Source: Macropodus opercularis
Lineage: Eukaryota; Chordata; Actinopteri; Anabantiformes; Osphronemidae
Length of the DNA stretch: 64,000 nt
Direction of reading: 5' to 3'
NCBI GenBank assembly: GCA_030770545.1
Contig: CM061107.1
Coordinates: forward strand, 2,878,001 to 2,942,000
Under the pieces are notes generated by a model. The model ran no database searches. It had not been told where the DNA came from and was given only the letters and a program-made list of their open reading frames with translations. Position 1 is the first letter of the stretch; each line of letters opens with the position of its first letter. Both the position numbers and the translations under genes were made by a program. Shown one piece after another: positions 51,301-64,000 of this stretch.

Positions 51301-53581
51301 AAGCGGGTCATTTTGTTGCTGACACTTTATGACCAGTGTGAACTGGTGGGTATGTTTGTTTGGTTGGTTCAGTCTCACAGCGTGCGCAGTAAGTGAGAGG
51401 TGTAAAGGGTTGGTGGTGATTTTAACATGCCTCTTTCTGAGCAGTGTATGAGTAGTGAGCATGTTTAGTGCATCCAAATAGCTGTAAACATGGCTCCAAA
51501 GATCTGGACACAGGGAACATTACCATAATCAAAACCAGACCGCCGATCCTAGGGGCGAAGAAGCAGCAGCGAGGAGAGAGGAAGACAAAGAACAGAAAAA
51601 TCAGAGCCAGACAAGAGTTTCCCTCTTGTGAAAAGAGGACAGAAATGTCCTGAGTTGGTGGACACTATTAAAGCGTTTAGAAAAGGGCATTCCAGCTCTT
51701 TTGTTGTCAGGCCACAAATATTCCAGTCCTTCCTGCTCTCTCCTACTCCTTTGCCACACAGCTGAAGTGAACTTTAAAGGATCCAGTAAATGCTGAGAAG
51801 AGTATTAAACGCCTGGGGTTAGGAATGCCGGCTCACTTCATACACTGGGTGCTCCTTTACTTCCCCACGTGCTCTGAGCTGCTTGCTGTAGCGTAGCGCT
51901 TCGATCAGTCTGGTTTGAGTTTTACACATGCACGTATCCTTACATTAAAGACAGACCCAGGGAAGATGCAGCGTATCTGCTTTGTTCTGCTGTGCAGATG
52001 GAAATGTGTGAAGTGGCAGTGCCTCGTCGGTGCGAACTCTCTGCTGCGTGCACAGACACGTACAGTGCATGGTTTCTGGTGCTCACTGCTGCAGGTACAG
52101 AGGGTGGGTCCAGGAATGCACCAGCCTACCTTTTGAACTCTATTTGGATCAGTTCCAGATCAATGAATCCTGTTCTGCACCTTCTCATTAAAGGTGTGCT
52201 TATTTTGCCACTTCAACCCATATTGGGCCATTTTTCTGCCACGGTTGTAGACAGAGGTTGATTATGAGATCATAGGTCCTGTAATACAGGTGGATACGAT
52301 TCACAACTCTTGTACGCAATTTGATGGTTGGACATTATGTGAACATAGGCTTTTATCTGCATGAGTCACATCATTAATAATAGAATCTAGGAGTATGACT
52401 CAGATTTGTCCCAAGTGACTGGAGAGTCTCCCAGTTCATTAATGTAACTTTTGTAGGATTCTTTATTTCGTCTTGTTTTTTTTACTTTGTTTGCTCAGGC
52501 CTTACGCTGCCAGCTCAGGTGTTATCTCTATTGCATAAATTGTCCATGTGCTATTTGGCAAAGTACTTTGTTTATGTAACTGCAGCCAAGTCTGTCAAGG
52601 TTACTTAGCTGAAATTGTGCCAGTGTGCTTTGACGCACCTCCTGCTGCTCACTATTTGGGCGTTTTTCAGTCTGAAAAACTTTCTCGGTCGTTTTGAGTT
52701 TGTAAACTTTTCAATTAAAGTGACTGGATTTAGATTTTGAGCGTAAACTCTTGTTTTGGTGGTGTGTCACAATGACCTGTATTGTTCCTTTTAAAGTCGA
52801 TTTACTGCTGCTGCGTTCCTAGAAAGCAGTTAAGTCTTAAGTCTCAGCTTTGACCTTTCACCTCTTTGTACACATATTCGGTCTGAGCAGGCTTCTGGGG
52901 TCACGTCCGTCATTTAGCACATCTTCTCGTGACCTCGCTGACAGCTGCATGCCTGCACATTTCTTGCTGACAATTAAAATAAGGCTACATTAGTCTCACT
53001 TTCTGAATTTAAAAACAAAACCAAGCTTTAATTAGACAAACATCAGTGAATAACATCACGAGACAAATCCCACAACTGCTTCACCAGCTTCTGTTGCCAG
53101 CACCCACAATGGTTTTACTCCCGTGTGGAGATTAACAGCTGTGAGTCTTAAAAACAGTCAGGAGTTCAGGTGGTAGTGGGACGACCAGTAAGGTTGGTGG
53201 TCCAGCAAGACACGTGATGAAGTGCGCTGCTGCACGGTTATTATAAACTTAATATTGAATAATAATAAATGTATAACGTACGTGTCTAACCCCTTTAGAA
53301 CATTCAGTGATGTTTTCATGTGCTAGTGCAAATGTTTACGTCAACTTCTTCTTTGTTCTGATCTGAGCGTATCGGTGGCTGCAGGCCTGTGTGCCCATGC
53401 ATGTCGAAGGTTTGTGTACTGTAACTGCACTGTACTTGTCTCTGTGTTCTCCTTCCCTGATAATCCCAGTGTTATTCACGCACATGGGAGGCTAATGTTG
53501 AGACTTGCCTGAGGATGTGGTCGGTAGAGGCATTTATTTTATGGAACACACTGCACAAAGCTGCACCGCTGCAATAACGTG

Positions 53582-53591
53582 CTATAAATAG
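53582..53591 (+). promoter_or_regulatory. MEF2-type decamer CTATAAATAG, third copy
   Basis: Exactly the same decamer as at 8268 and 9091. Flanks differ, so it is not a duplicated segment. Confidence 0.3.
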
Positions 53592-54127
53592 ACCGAGGTG
53601 ATAAAGAGGAAGCTAGAGAGGGACTTCGCGTGAAACCAGTCCCCAGGAAGGTTTGCATTTGAACACTTAGCCAGCGGCAAGAGAACGACTGCAGGTCCTC
53701 ACTCAGCTAAAATCACCAACGAGGTGCAAAGGAGCTCGGTGTGTAACTGAGAGCAGAATTAAAAGGAGCTGCTTCCTGAGGCTTCCTTCTAATTTATGTG
53801 TTTATATTAAGGGCTACGGTTTGGGCCTCGAGGCTTGATGTATTTTTGATAATCATTACGGAAGTATCACACAGTCTTGCATTGTATTTACTGCTGTGCC
53901 AGATTGCAGCGCAACTTCAAACCAATGGGCTGGTGTTCGATATTGTGACATAACTGTGATCGGTGCTGGTTTGGACTCTGATGGTTGTTAAACGGAAGTT
54001 GAGCGGTTAAACGGTTGTTTCTTAAGCCCATGTTTATTTGCTTTAAGTGGGGAAGGTACAGCTGCGCAGCTTGTACAGTATGTACAAGTTACGGTCACGA
54101 GCTGTTTGTCAGGTTCAGCTTTCAGGA

Positions 54128-54185
54128 GGCATTCAGGGACAGTGCAGAATGTAGCTCATCCAAGCTGCATGGCATTCAGGGACAG
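54128..54185 (+). repeat. Direct repeat pair of 15 bases
   Basis: GGCATTCAGGGACAG occurs at 54128-54142 and again at 54171-54185, start to start 43 bases apart. The intervening sequence is unrelated. It may be a small local duplication. Confidence 0.7.
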
Positions 54186-56995
54186 CGCTTCACTGTGACA
54201 CATGACTGTTTGCATATGTTATGACAGTCACCTTGCATGTTCCTGTGAACACACAAAGGATGAGGAAAGGTGGAGCTTACACCTGATGAGTCATTTAAAA
54301 CACGCAGGCTCCAACTGTTGCTGGAAATGGCAACAACACCACCAAATCAAGTGTGGATTTGAAAGCTGCTGACAGCCCATACGAACAAAGGATGAACTGA
54401 ATTACATCAGACCTGTACCTGGTCTGTGTCCTTACAGCTAAAATATTTGTTTAATATTATGGTAGTTTCATTTTTGATAGCACAAACCATAAATCTGCCA
54501 TCCTCAGATGTCACAGATCATTGATTCAACTTGGTTCAACACCGCAAATTCACAAACAAATTATGATAAATGTTTTGAAAGTGTAGGAGGCGGATTTGCT
54601 TTGCAGGTTTTCTTGTTGTTAAGCAAGAGAAACAAGAGCCGTCTTGACGCCTGCGGTGAGTGACTCACTGTCAGGAAAGAGGAGTCTTGTAGATTCTTAA
54701 ATAAATAGTTTGCTCTGTGATCCAGCGGGCTCTAATGGGGCTTACATGGATGGTTGAATGTGGGGAACAGTGTTTGTTTAGCCTTAGATGAAGCTGATAT
54801 GCATGAGGATGGCAGAGGAGAACTAAACGTGTCTCCCTACAACACCTGGACCGTAAAATCACCACCACAGCTTTTCACTCTCTGTACTGAATTTTACTGT
54901 GCAAGTCAAATGACAACTGAGTTTCTCGTTCATGTAAGCGATGCAGTAAAACCGATCCACTGGGATGTAAGGCATCACACGTGTCCACATTCCCAGTTGC
55001 GTGCATGTCTTTTCCAAGTGCCTGAACATCCAGGGCTCGTAGAGGCTACATCCTGCCTCTCCAACGCCACTGTAACTCGTTTTATGACCTTGTTTTTCTT
55101 CTATTTTTTGTCTTTTCTATCTTTCGGTGGACTCTGCCGAACCTCTACGGCGCTCCCTCAAATGTAATTTATGCCTGTATGGTAACACACAGTCCTGCAC
55201 GCACACACAAGCACATGGGAACCACTGGGAATGTGTCTGGCTCCCCGCGAACAGTGTGCCCCCAATGTTCCCATTTGGAATTCTCCCGTTCCCGTAATCT
55301 CGTTTCACCATAGCAACACACACACATACACAACATGCGACACGCTTATTTCGTATTCACCACATTCACATGTCTTCTCCACCCTTTTTTTTTTTTTTAT
55401 ACTGGGCTGGTTTTTATGGCCACCACCCTTTGCTTAGTTTCTTCAGGAATTTTGGCTGGCGTTCAAAAATCCTAAATCGGCTACAGGCTGCTGTACACCC
55501 TGGGCCCCTTCGCTCTGCGTCTGTCACCCCACATGTTGACCCCTGGGAGGGCGCTGACGATCGGGCCGCTGACAGCCTGTCCCGCAAAGGTTTTGCGGGC
55601 TATCAGATCACTTCTGACCTTTCTTTTTGCTCATTTCCTGTCATTTCCTCACATCTGACTTCCAGTTTGTCTTCTTTTGTCGCTACCTGACACATTTCTT
55701 ACTGGAGTTTAAATAACCTTTGTAACACAAATAACTCAGTCTCCATAACGTTTAGTGTTGTACACCTGATAGCTCTGCCTTGTTTTCAGAATCGCCCTGG
55801 CAGTAATAAACCCCTGGAATAAGGTGAAGAAATCACATGAAGAGGAAAACGATGATAAACCAGAGCTATTAAAGCATCTGTGCCGTCTTAGTGATATTAA
55901 TTAAGGGAGACTTTTTCCAGAGCTTATTCAGTCCACACCCCCCAAAAAGCTTTGTTTCTGACAGTATGTGCACATCTGCATATGTCGGCCTCCTTCCACT
56001 CTCGTCTCATCTCTCTCTCCGCACTCTGCTGTTTTTTTGTGTGGAAAGAAAAACAAAGTCAAGTGGAAAGAAATTAGTTTTACATATGTTGTCCGTCCTG
56101 CAGCTCAAAGCTCGGTTGAACAGAGGACGGCCTCCTCTCCCCATGCGCTGCTCCTCAGAGCCCCCACCATGACTCATCTGCATCCCTCTACCTCTGCTTG
56201 ACCTTTGTCTTTCTTTTTCTTTATTAATCTTTCATGTCTTTGTTTTACCGTTAATGACATCATGGTTTTCAGGCTCTTTACATGCTGATTAACAAACTGC
56301 CCTTAATTGATTTGCTGCAGCCGTGCGGTGAAATGCTAGGCTCTGTGAACACAGCATTCCCTCTGCTGTACTTTAAAGTGGTTTGTAGAAAAGGCAGCGT
56401 CGTGTGTTTCTGTGCATGTGTGAGATGCTCAGATGACAAGCCTGCTGCTCATTAGTCCTGTGATTTAGTGACTATGGCTGCCTCAGCTTGCTCACTCCTC
56501 CATCCTTCTATAGTGAACGATTTGGTTGTCCATTGTATTTGGTCTGGTTCAGATTCCCTGTTTGCGGCTCCTCTGAAGGAGCTGAACACATGTGCTGAGC
56601 AGATGTGTTGTCTTGCATGCATGCGGCCAAGCCAGCTCCTTCACATCTCACCAGCTCTCACTGTCCTGTTGAAAACCAGTACCTGTAAACACTTACTGTA
56701 CAGTATGGTGCGTTCTGTTTCCAGCCGCATGTAAAAAAGCTACTAAAACATAACTAATCCTCGTGCTCCATGGTGAAGAGAATTCTGATGTCTTGGTCAG
56801 CAGTGGGATTTTCATGTTTTTTATCACTGAGCATTAATTTAGTATTACACAGGGGTAGAAAATAATTCAGGCTGTGAGAGATTATGAAAGGCTTTAGATG
56901 CGTGTGCAAGGCTTGGAAGGGTTTGCGAGTGTGTCCTAAGTTGCAGTACAGTGAAGTTTTGCTTGTAAAACCCTCCTCACCCATCCATCACCCCG

Positions 56996-57023
56996 CCCCC
57001 CCCCCCCCCCCCCCCCCCCCCCC
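56996..57023 (+). repeat. Homopolymer run of 28 C
   Basis: An uninterrupted C run is flanked by further C-rich sequence (CACCCCG before, ACCTCCCCCC after). The opposite strand is poly(G), able to form G-quadruplexes; the C strand can form an i-motif. The length is likely to be unstable or inaccurately assembled. Confidence 0.9.
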
Positions 57024-60000
57024 ACCTCCCCCCAGGCCTGCTGTGGGTTATGTTTAGTAAGAGATTCAACAAGATGTCTTTTTTTTTTCTCATGTTGTGA
57101 AAGTGATTTGGGGAAAAGGTGACCAGTGGGTCATTGGGTGGGTTATATTAAGAGGTGCTTCTAATGTTTTGGTCCCTAATCAGAGATTCAGAAACGGATT
57201 AAACTGAGCACATTGTCAGACTGAATGACTGAATAAATGTGAAACAAAAAAACCCAAAAGCTTCTTACACTGCAGTGGAAGTTGTTGCATCAGGCCGTTA
57301 GATGTCTTTTAGACCTTACAGTTCAGAAGTATTGTCTTGTTGCCAACTACCACAGAATTTCCTCCAGGGCTGTTGTGCTTGTTGACATCTTGCATCTGAA
57401 ATTCCCTGAAACACATTACAGGTCTGAGACGCGCTTTCATTCTTCAGCTGGCAGCTACACGCACGATATATACTGTTCCTATTTAGTATCTTTAAATTAA
57501 TAAATGAGCTATATATCATAGCCATAGATGACTTCTCATCTTATTAAATGTGGGTCTGCCCTGACGAATACAGGCTTGTAAGCCAAGAGGGCAGAAGCAG
57601 CAGGTTTCCTAATCCAGGGTTCACAGAAAGTGTTTCCACTTTATCACAGATTTGATCATATAACTGTCACATCTCCAGTTCTCTGAGCATAAAAGGCAAG
57701 CGTACAGTTACTCCACAAGGAGTGTCTCCCAGTTGGAGATACCTGATCCAGCCATAGTAGCTCACATGCTGAGCCATCAATAATGCACTGTGTCAATGGC
57801 ATCACGTTTTCTGTGAAGGGGTGATTGTAGAGCTTTGTTATTTCGAGCCTGACTCTGTTGGTCTTGCATGTCTGTCATAATTACAGATTACATGATTAGC
57901 AGTCAGTCGCTTGGCCCTTGGTAAACTAAGTCAGTGTGTACGGATGCTGCAGGTTTGATGTGGTGTAAAGGCCCAACTGTGCACATGTGCAGTAAACCCA
58001 GTTGCTCCTCTGCAGGATGTTGCTGTTCTACTTTTTCACGTTTCACTGTTTGTAGCTGGTGTTGCGGCGGTTGTTGCTCTAGCTTAAAGAACAGCAGCAG
58101 CACAACCCAGCAGGGAAACTTCCACTGCTGTAGCCCAGCAGTTAAAGGCACTGGCACTGCAGCGTTTATTTAGTGTACTCGTGTTTGTTTTCATTCTATT
58201 CAGCTTTTAATACGTTTACATACAGTTGCTGCTGAATGAGCTAATGCTCAACGTGCTGAGAAAGATGTTTCCCTTTCCAACATACAAAGTAAATGTGCAT
58301 TTAACACGAAACATGACCCACACCTGAATCATGCTCTACTCATTAAAACATATTCTATTCGAGTTCTGTGAATGATTTAGCTGAGTTTATAGAGTACAGC
58401 TCTAAAACTTTGCCTGCCTATGACCCTGCTACTTTATTTTCAAACATGAAAAATCTTTTCCTACAAAGTACGTTTGTGAACTGTCAAACTCAGCATCCAG
58501 AGAACGACTCTGACCTTGATGCACAAGTGTTGCTGAGGTCAGGTGTTACAGGAAATCTGCCTGTGAGTCTTCATCCATCGTTCAATCTTCATTCACAACC
58601 ATACTCTTTAGATGAAAATGTAACTGACCCTGGGTCAGTCTACCTTGAGCAGCTTGTCTGACTACCAGAATGCTTTATGGATGGGCCGTGACCTTAGCTC
58701 TGAAAGAGGAGGTGGAGCAGGAGGTCATGTGGCTCCAGGCAGGGTAATAATTCCCTGCTTTGACTGGCAGTCGTCGTTCTTCAGACTGTATTTGGCAGCA
58801 GGGCTGTTTGGCCATAATTGCGTCTTCTTCAGTGGCAGTGGTCTGATTCCACCTTCATACTTGCAGTGTGACTTGGCCGAATTTCAACTGGTTCTAGTTT
58901 GACGGTACAGTTAAAGTATGTGAATATCGATAAACGTCTTCTGCTTGCAGGACATTAAAATACACCTGTGATTCAAGATGAACAAACAACAGATTGTGTC
59001 ACACATGGTTGACCCGACTGGCCTTTAGATGACATAATCAGAAGCTCCACATGATGTCATGAACCGCTTGAAGTAGAGATATTTGCGGGGAAAGCAGATG
59101 TATAAATTTTCTTTTAATTGATTAATTGTTTGTAAAAATCGATGTCAACGCACAGTCGTTTTTGTTTAAGATATAAAAAGACGATTGTGCCGAACGAATG
59201 TGCAATAAACACTATGAAAGTTCAATGAATACTAAGAAAATAAATACTGCTAGCGTGGAATTTCTCCTCTTTGGCAGTTTTTATAAGAATTCTCTTAAAC
59301 TGCTCATCCGTCTTGAAACTGGCCTAATTGAGGAACATTGCGCCAAACTTTTGGAGCAAAGTTTACTTTGCATTGGCAACAGGTCAGTGTAACTTTACTC
59401 CAGTGAATTTCTTCAGTAAAGACTACACACAAAGGGCCAATCAGGCCACAATGACTGTGATTGCTTTAGTTAGGCTGCTTTGTATTTCCTGGCTCAGTGC
59501 TACCAGTGCTGTCACCGCTCTGGATGTGGGAGGAGGCCGAAAGCACAACCTTGGGATACGACCATGCGTAAGAGTATATTCTGCAGATTTGTTTAGACAT
59601 GGTTTGTACATTCCTTTATAATTATTCCTGTACATTTAGCACAGAGGTGCTGATCGTGAACATATGTCTTTATGTGGCGCTTTCATGTAACGCTGAGCTG
59701 GTTCAAACGTGGCTTTAATAAGACGTTATTAGCCATAAGTCTGACTGAATGTTGGATGTGCTTGGCAAATATACACTATACCAGAAACATTTGTAATAGC
59801 TATGACGCAAATAATCTCAATGTCCAAAACGGCCTATGAAAAGAATCTTGTGGATTAAGAGGCAACCAGAAGGCTTCTTATGTGGACAGCTGTGGTGTTT
59901 CACAGCCAGAATCATTTCAGTTCAGTTTCAGCTCTACTCGTTGTGCGTGTGCTCTCCTTCGCTGCATCTATGTCATCTTTCCTTGTTCACCGTCTTTCGT

Positions 60001-61514
60001 TAAGTTGCGGTTTCTCACTTTGACGTTGCCTCCCCTCCGTCTGTCTTAGTCAGACTTATCTCCCTCTGTCTGTGAAGCTGTTTGAACTTTTTTTTTTTTC
60101 TTGGCTCGACTCTAAGTCAGTCGCCTGCTTTCTTTCCTGTCTCTGCTTTTAGTTGTATCTACTCAGACAATAATAGAGAGCTGCGCATGCAAAACCTGAA
60201 AGAGAGTGAGACGACATAGGAGCTGCATGAAATGCCCCCACTGGCTTATTTCTATTCAAGCTGGCACTTGAAGTTGCACAGAGGGAAGATAACGTGTAAA
60301 GCTGCAACATCTCTATCGAACCACTGCTGACGCTTTTTTTTTTTCCATGTTTTCGGTGACATTATGACTTTGTGTCCACGGGTTCCCAGCAAGGCAAACG
60401 CCTTTTGTGCAACATACTGAGATGACGGGAAGAGTGTTGGCGCTGATGCATAGATATACTTCGCCTCTCAAAGTATGATTTTGGTTTATGTCAGCATTTG
60501 TCTCTTCAAAGACTAAAAGAACATCATTACTAATCTGAGCAGACACTTATGTCTGAATGTCTGCATTTGGATTGCATGACGAGGATTTCTCTGGGCTTGT
60601 AGGTCGGATTCTCTTCCTGACACTGGACAGCGTGGCGGCTTGAGTTCAGTGTGTGAAGATGCCGGGTATGAGACTGGTTTATTCAGTTTGGCAGATTCGT
60701 TCTCCTGATTCCTTCCTGGTCATGCAACTCAAAGTTAGTTATAAAGCCGTGAGAGATTCTCAACTTTTTTCCTCGTCTCCTCCCATGAGTGTTTCTGTGC
60801 AGTGGTACAAATCCAGCACAACAGTAGAGTGTCCCTCAAAGTATCTGACGGCATAGCTGAGATTAAAAATGGATGCGTTGCAACTGCAGTGGATGTTTTT
60901 TATGAGTGTGCACTATGGCTGGGACCAACGATCGATATCTGTTTACATAGTAAAATGTTCTCTTGCAGTAGTTTGCCAATACACTAAAACCACAATGTTC
61001 TCTCCTGTCATATTGAAGTGGTAGTGTTTTCTACGTTGATGACAGACTTTTGAACTCGTGGCTGTTGTTTTTCAGTGAGCATATAGCATTTTAACGTCTC
61101 CTTAACATTTAAGTGATGGTGCAGATGTGTCTCTATGGCTGTGTGTGTTTTATGGCTCGGCCCGTGTGTATTTTGGACGCTAGTGTCCTGTCAGCTGCTT
61201 CATCTTAGTTGTCTGTGAACTTGTGTTAAACTTGCAACTTGTCACTGTGCAACAAATCAAAGCCATAAACAATATAATTATCTTATACTGTTATGATTAT
61301 CTTGTAATTTCAGGATGTTTGTGTTTCAGCTTAATACTCTTTATGGTGCATCAGACTGTTCACTGTGTGAATCAGTTGTGAACAAAATATCATGATGAGG
61401 CCTATTCTTCCATTAGTGTCTTCCAACAACATGTGGAACACACAAGGATGCCTCCTGCTCCATTGCCTGGTAACTGGAGCAACAGCAGCACGTCTGTGGA
61501 GAGGAGGAAAGTTT

Positions 61515-61920
61515 TAATTACCAGCTAATTACGTATTGGGCTGGTAAAAAATGTTGCCAGGCACAGATACAGACTCATTGATAACAGACCCAAAGCCACA
61601 CATGACATCATGTGGTGAGTCACATGCTTTCTCTGTGTTTTGTGTGGAAGCTGGGGTGAATGATCTCAGCCACTAACTCCTACTATAAATGTCTGTTGTT
61701 GTGCAATAAACACCACAGAGTTGATGAATAGACTGAACAGTGGGGCTCTGTGTTCGCATGTAAATATCCACGCAAGGCTGCCTGCTAAATTCTCCTGCTG
61801 TATTAGTGGTCGTTGCCTTGTTAAGTTTGCTTTTTTCTCACTAATGGCTGGATAATGGATCTCCTTAAGTTGATGTGTGCTGTGGGCCAAGCTGCTGCAT
61901 TTCTCATAGGTTAATTAGAC
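61515..61920. promoter_or_regulatory. Candidate conserved non-coding element
   Basis: A block with TTTTAATTACCAGCTAATTACG (two homeodomain cores), ACATGACATCATGTGG, GTGAGTCACATG (AP-1-like) and GGTTAATTAGACTAATAGC at its right end. No coding sign. It resembles developmental enhancers, but conservation is unverified. Confidence 0.25.
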
Positions 61921-64000
61921 TAATAGCATTACAGTCAGATAGGTTTTGAATGTTGAACTCATCATGTGGTGTAATCTGCAGCATCGGCCGGCTCCTCGTT
62001 TCTAATGGCCTCTCATCATGTATGTCCAAGGGCATCAACCAAAGAACTCAGTGCACCCTGCAGTGTGCAGGGTTATGTTAATGCCATGGTTGCACAAAGG
62101 AACTGTCTGCTTTAATCATCGAAGACTGCTCCTGCTTCCCTTTCTGTTTCTTTGATATTCCTTCCTCCTTTTTCATGGAGTTTCTTACTTTTCCTCTAAC
62201 GTGAGCCCTTTGATTTTCCCCTCCCCTGCGCGATGTGCAGAGGTGGACTAATCCTCCGAATCAGAAGTGTCACCTAGTCAAAGCTGGAATGAATAGGCCT
62301 AGATTACCACTGGACACTAATCGCATTTAGCCTCCTCGATGAGCGCTTGCGTCCTGGGCAGGGCACCGAGGCCGGGGTCATTTAAGGCACGTCTGGAGCT
62401 TCAGTGGAGCCCAGCTGTTGTCATGCACCTGGACAGGTTCTTTTTGTCATGGGATTATAATAGTGATAATTGTGATTTGTCCTGGAAACTATACTGCAGG
62501 CCTCCAGACTTTTACAAGGCTATAGGTTGTAGTGACGAAAGTAGAAATAAAGAAATGTTACGTCCTGATTTCATTTGTAAAACCCAAAGTCTGGAAAAAG
62601 CAGAGTAAAAACTCGATTTACTATCCAGTTATATCAGGACTGCTCAAGTTACAGTACATTCACTATGTTTAAACCCATAACACTGGACAGCACTTTTTCT
62701 TCATCTGCAGGAGAACACTGTGTGCTACAAACTGTGCATTTGCACCTTTCTCTCTGCATTTTGTGCCTCCTCACATCCTGTCAGCGCGACTTTTCTAGAG
62801 CTCTAGGCTCCTTGCTCTCTCATCACCCTCCCTCCTTGTCCCTTGCTCTTTTTACCAACACATATTTCATGCAAATACAGAGTCGAGGGCACTGGAGCAG
62901 AGCTATTTGCCAACAGTAAATTTTCATTTTGACAAGCCTTGTTGCTTTGTCTTCTCCCTGTTTGCCGTGACCTTCTCACCCACTCCCCGCTCCACCTCCC
63001 CTCATTCTCCTTGAACCACCCAGCTATGCTGCGCCTCATCAACGAAGCCTTGTCTGTCTTTTTTTAGGCTTGGTGTCTTTCTATCGTCTTCATCTCTCTC
63101 CATACCGCCATCCTTCCTCCATCTTTCTTTGGTAATCTCCTTCCTGAGTGCTGTGCATTTTATGACTGCTCGTATAGTGGCTCCAGTCTTTCACTGGGAC
63201 GAAACGACCGCCCTTGAACTGACACCATGAACATGCTGCCACCCCCCACCCTCGCTACTCCAACCTGAATAGATTGGCACACAGATGGCCCAAAGGACAT
63301 TTGCCGTACTGTGCGTGTGTGCGTGCGTGAGGGTTCGGTCATGCACGTCCATGTACATTTAAATAAATGCTTTCAGCGCACAGGCTTGAGAATTGATTCC
63401 TCATGTTTTAGGCTGCATCTCAAGCTCAAATAATCTATTCAAACCATGAACATGTTTTGTTTGGAGCTGCATGAAACAGAAAAAATACCATGAAGAAACA
63501 ATTCTTCGTACCTAACTTAGATCAGATCCAGATGGACATTACAAATTACCCAAAAGAAATGTTTGCGTGTGTGCTGCTGTCCTCCCTTCATGAATATTGA
63601 ATGCGATCATGCTCAGCTTCTTTACCCTCAAACTTGTACTGTAACTGTGTTGGTGTCATAAAACACACACGTACACCAAACAGATTGAGCTGCACTTTAT
63701 TCATGCCAGCAGATGCATTCAGCGCCGAACACTAGCTGGTGTTCTGTTCCTCCCAAAAAGACCAGAAAGGGGCTTTGAAAGCTCGACCTACTCTACTGCT
63801 CATTTTGAATAAGTGAACTGGGTCAAGGTTAAGTGCCATTAGATGAGTGGGATTAGGGAATTAAGTGCCACTGCGCTGCACCGTTTTCATGTGAACTTTG
63901 CAGAGCTATCGACAGGGGATCTGCTTTATACCAAGCGACTGCAGATTGGTTGTGAATACTTTCCCACAGACCAGCCACAAGAAAAGAATGAGCAGGACCA

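Larger units (their letters stand above)
34553..64000. other. Non-coding expanse, probably the 5' introns of a large gene
   Basis: Apart from the weak candidate exons at 40276 and 46020, nothing coding is recognisable in about 29 kb on either strand. The open frames present are under about 140 codons and lack domains, codon bias or splice context. Features seen are GT repeats (37577-37590), a GA-rich tract (42961-43013), T runs (55385-55398 and 60088-60099), a 28-base C run (56996-57023), short direct repeats (48351-48376 and 54128-54185) and some conserved-element-like blocks. Confidence 0.55.

Noticed and set aside
58347..58661. Open frame of about 100 codons (starts only at GTG, reads NDLAEFIEYSSKTLP...)
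   Set aside because: Composition looks protein-like, but there is no ATG, no splice acceptor and no recognised family. Kept as chance unless transcripts are found.
60603..60665. Possible exon with ATGCCGG|GTATGA at its end
   Set aside because: The acceptor is weak, only three codons would be coding, and no partner exon was found.
1..64000. CRISPR arrays, viral or toxin genes, rRNA and known microRNA hairpins
   Set aside because: None was seen on reading both strands. The sequence is vertebrate nuclear DNA with only short repeats and old mobile-element remnants.

Overview
This is vertebrate nuclear DNA and almost certainly teleost fish. The only gene that can be read to the end is a three-coding-exon ORMDL gene. 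Introns have GT-AG borders, CpG-rich promoter islands sit in AT-rich surroundings, microsatellites are frequent, and two degenerate repeats carry the GAATTGAATT-type tail common in teleost genomes. There are no bacterial-type operons, CRISPR arrays, phage genes, recognisable rRNA or tRNA genes, or long transposon ORFs.

Layout. 1-3229: non-coding sequence with one old interspersed repeat. 3230-7520: ormdl3 on the + strand, consisting of a CpG promoter with a probable non-coding exon 1, coding exons 4365-4538, 4651-4802 and 5516-5651 (153 aa), and a long 3' UTR with a good poly(A) signal at 7496. 7520-11560: intergenic sequence with a CTCF-type motif, MEF2-type motifs and a conserved-element-like block around 10 kb. 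11560-11847: a second CpG-rich start region with a consensus CTCF motif, a YY1 motif at an ATG and a clean 5' splice site. It pairs with a candidate exon at 14344-14420, but the gene is not identified. 14473-14681: a MITE with long inverted ends. About 14.7-34 kb: no convincing coding sequence, but several blocks that look like conserved regulatory elements. 34060-34552: a third CpG-rich first exon, with candidate exons at 40276-40364 and 46020-46090. 46.1-64 kb: no coding sequence recognised.

How it fits together. ORMDL3 is an ER membrane regulator of serine palmitoyltransferase. The rest of the window resembles the intron and regulatory landscape of one or two large genes transcribed in the same direction, whose coding bodies lie beyond 64 kb or in small exons I cannot recognise. 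In mammals ORMDL3 lies near ZPBP2, IKZF3 and GSDM genes. An IKZF3-like gene downstream is therefore a reasonable guess from synteny, but nothing here proves it. I found no clear new biological system. The best leads are the two orphan 5' gene ends with nested short ORFs and the motif pairs listed in the findings. Conservation, expression and family calls beyond ormdl3 were made by eye and need alignment.
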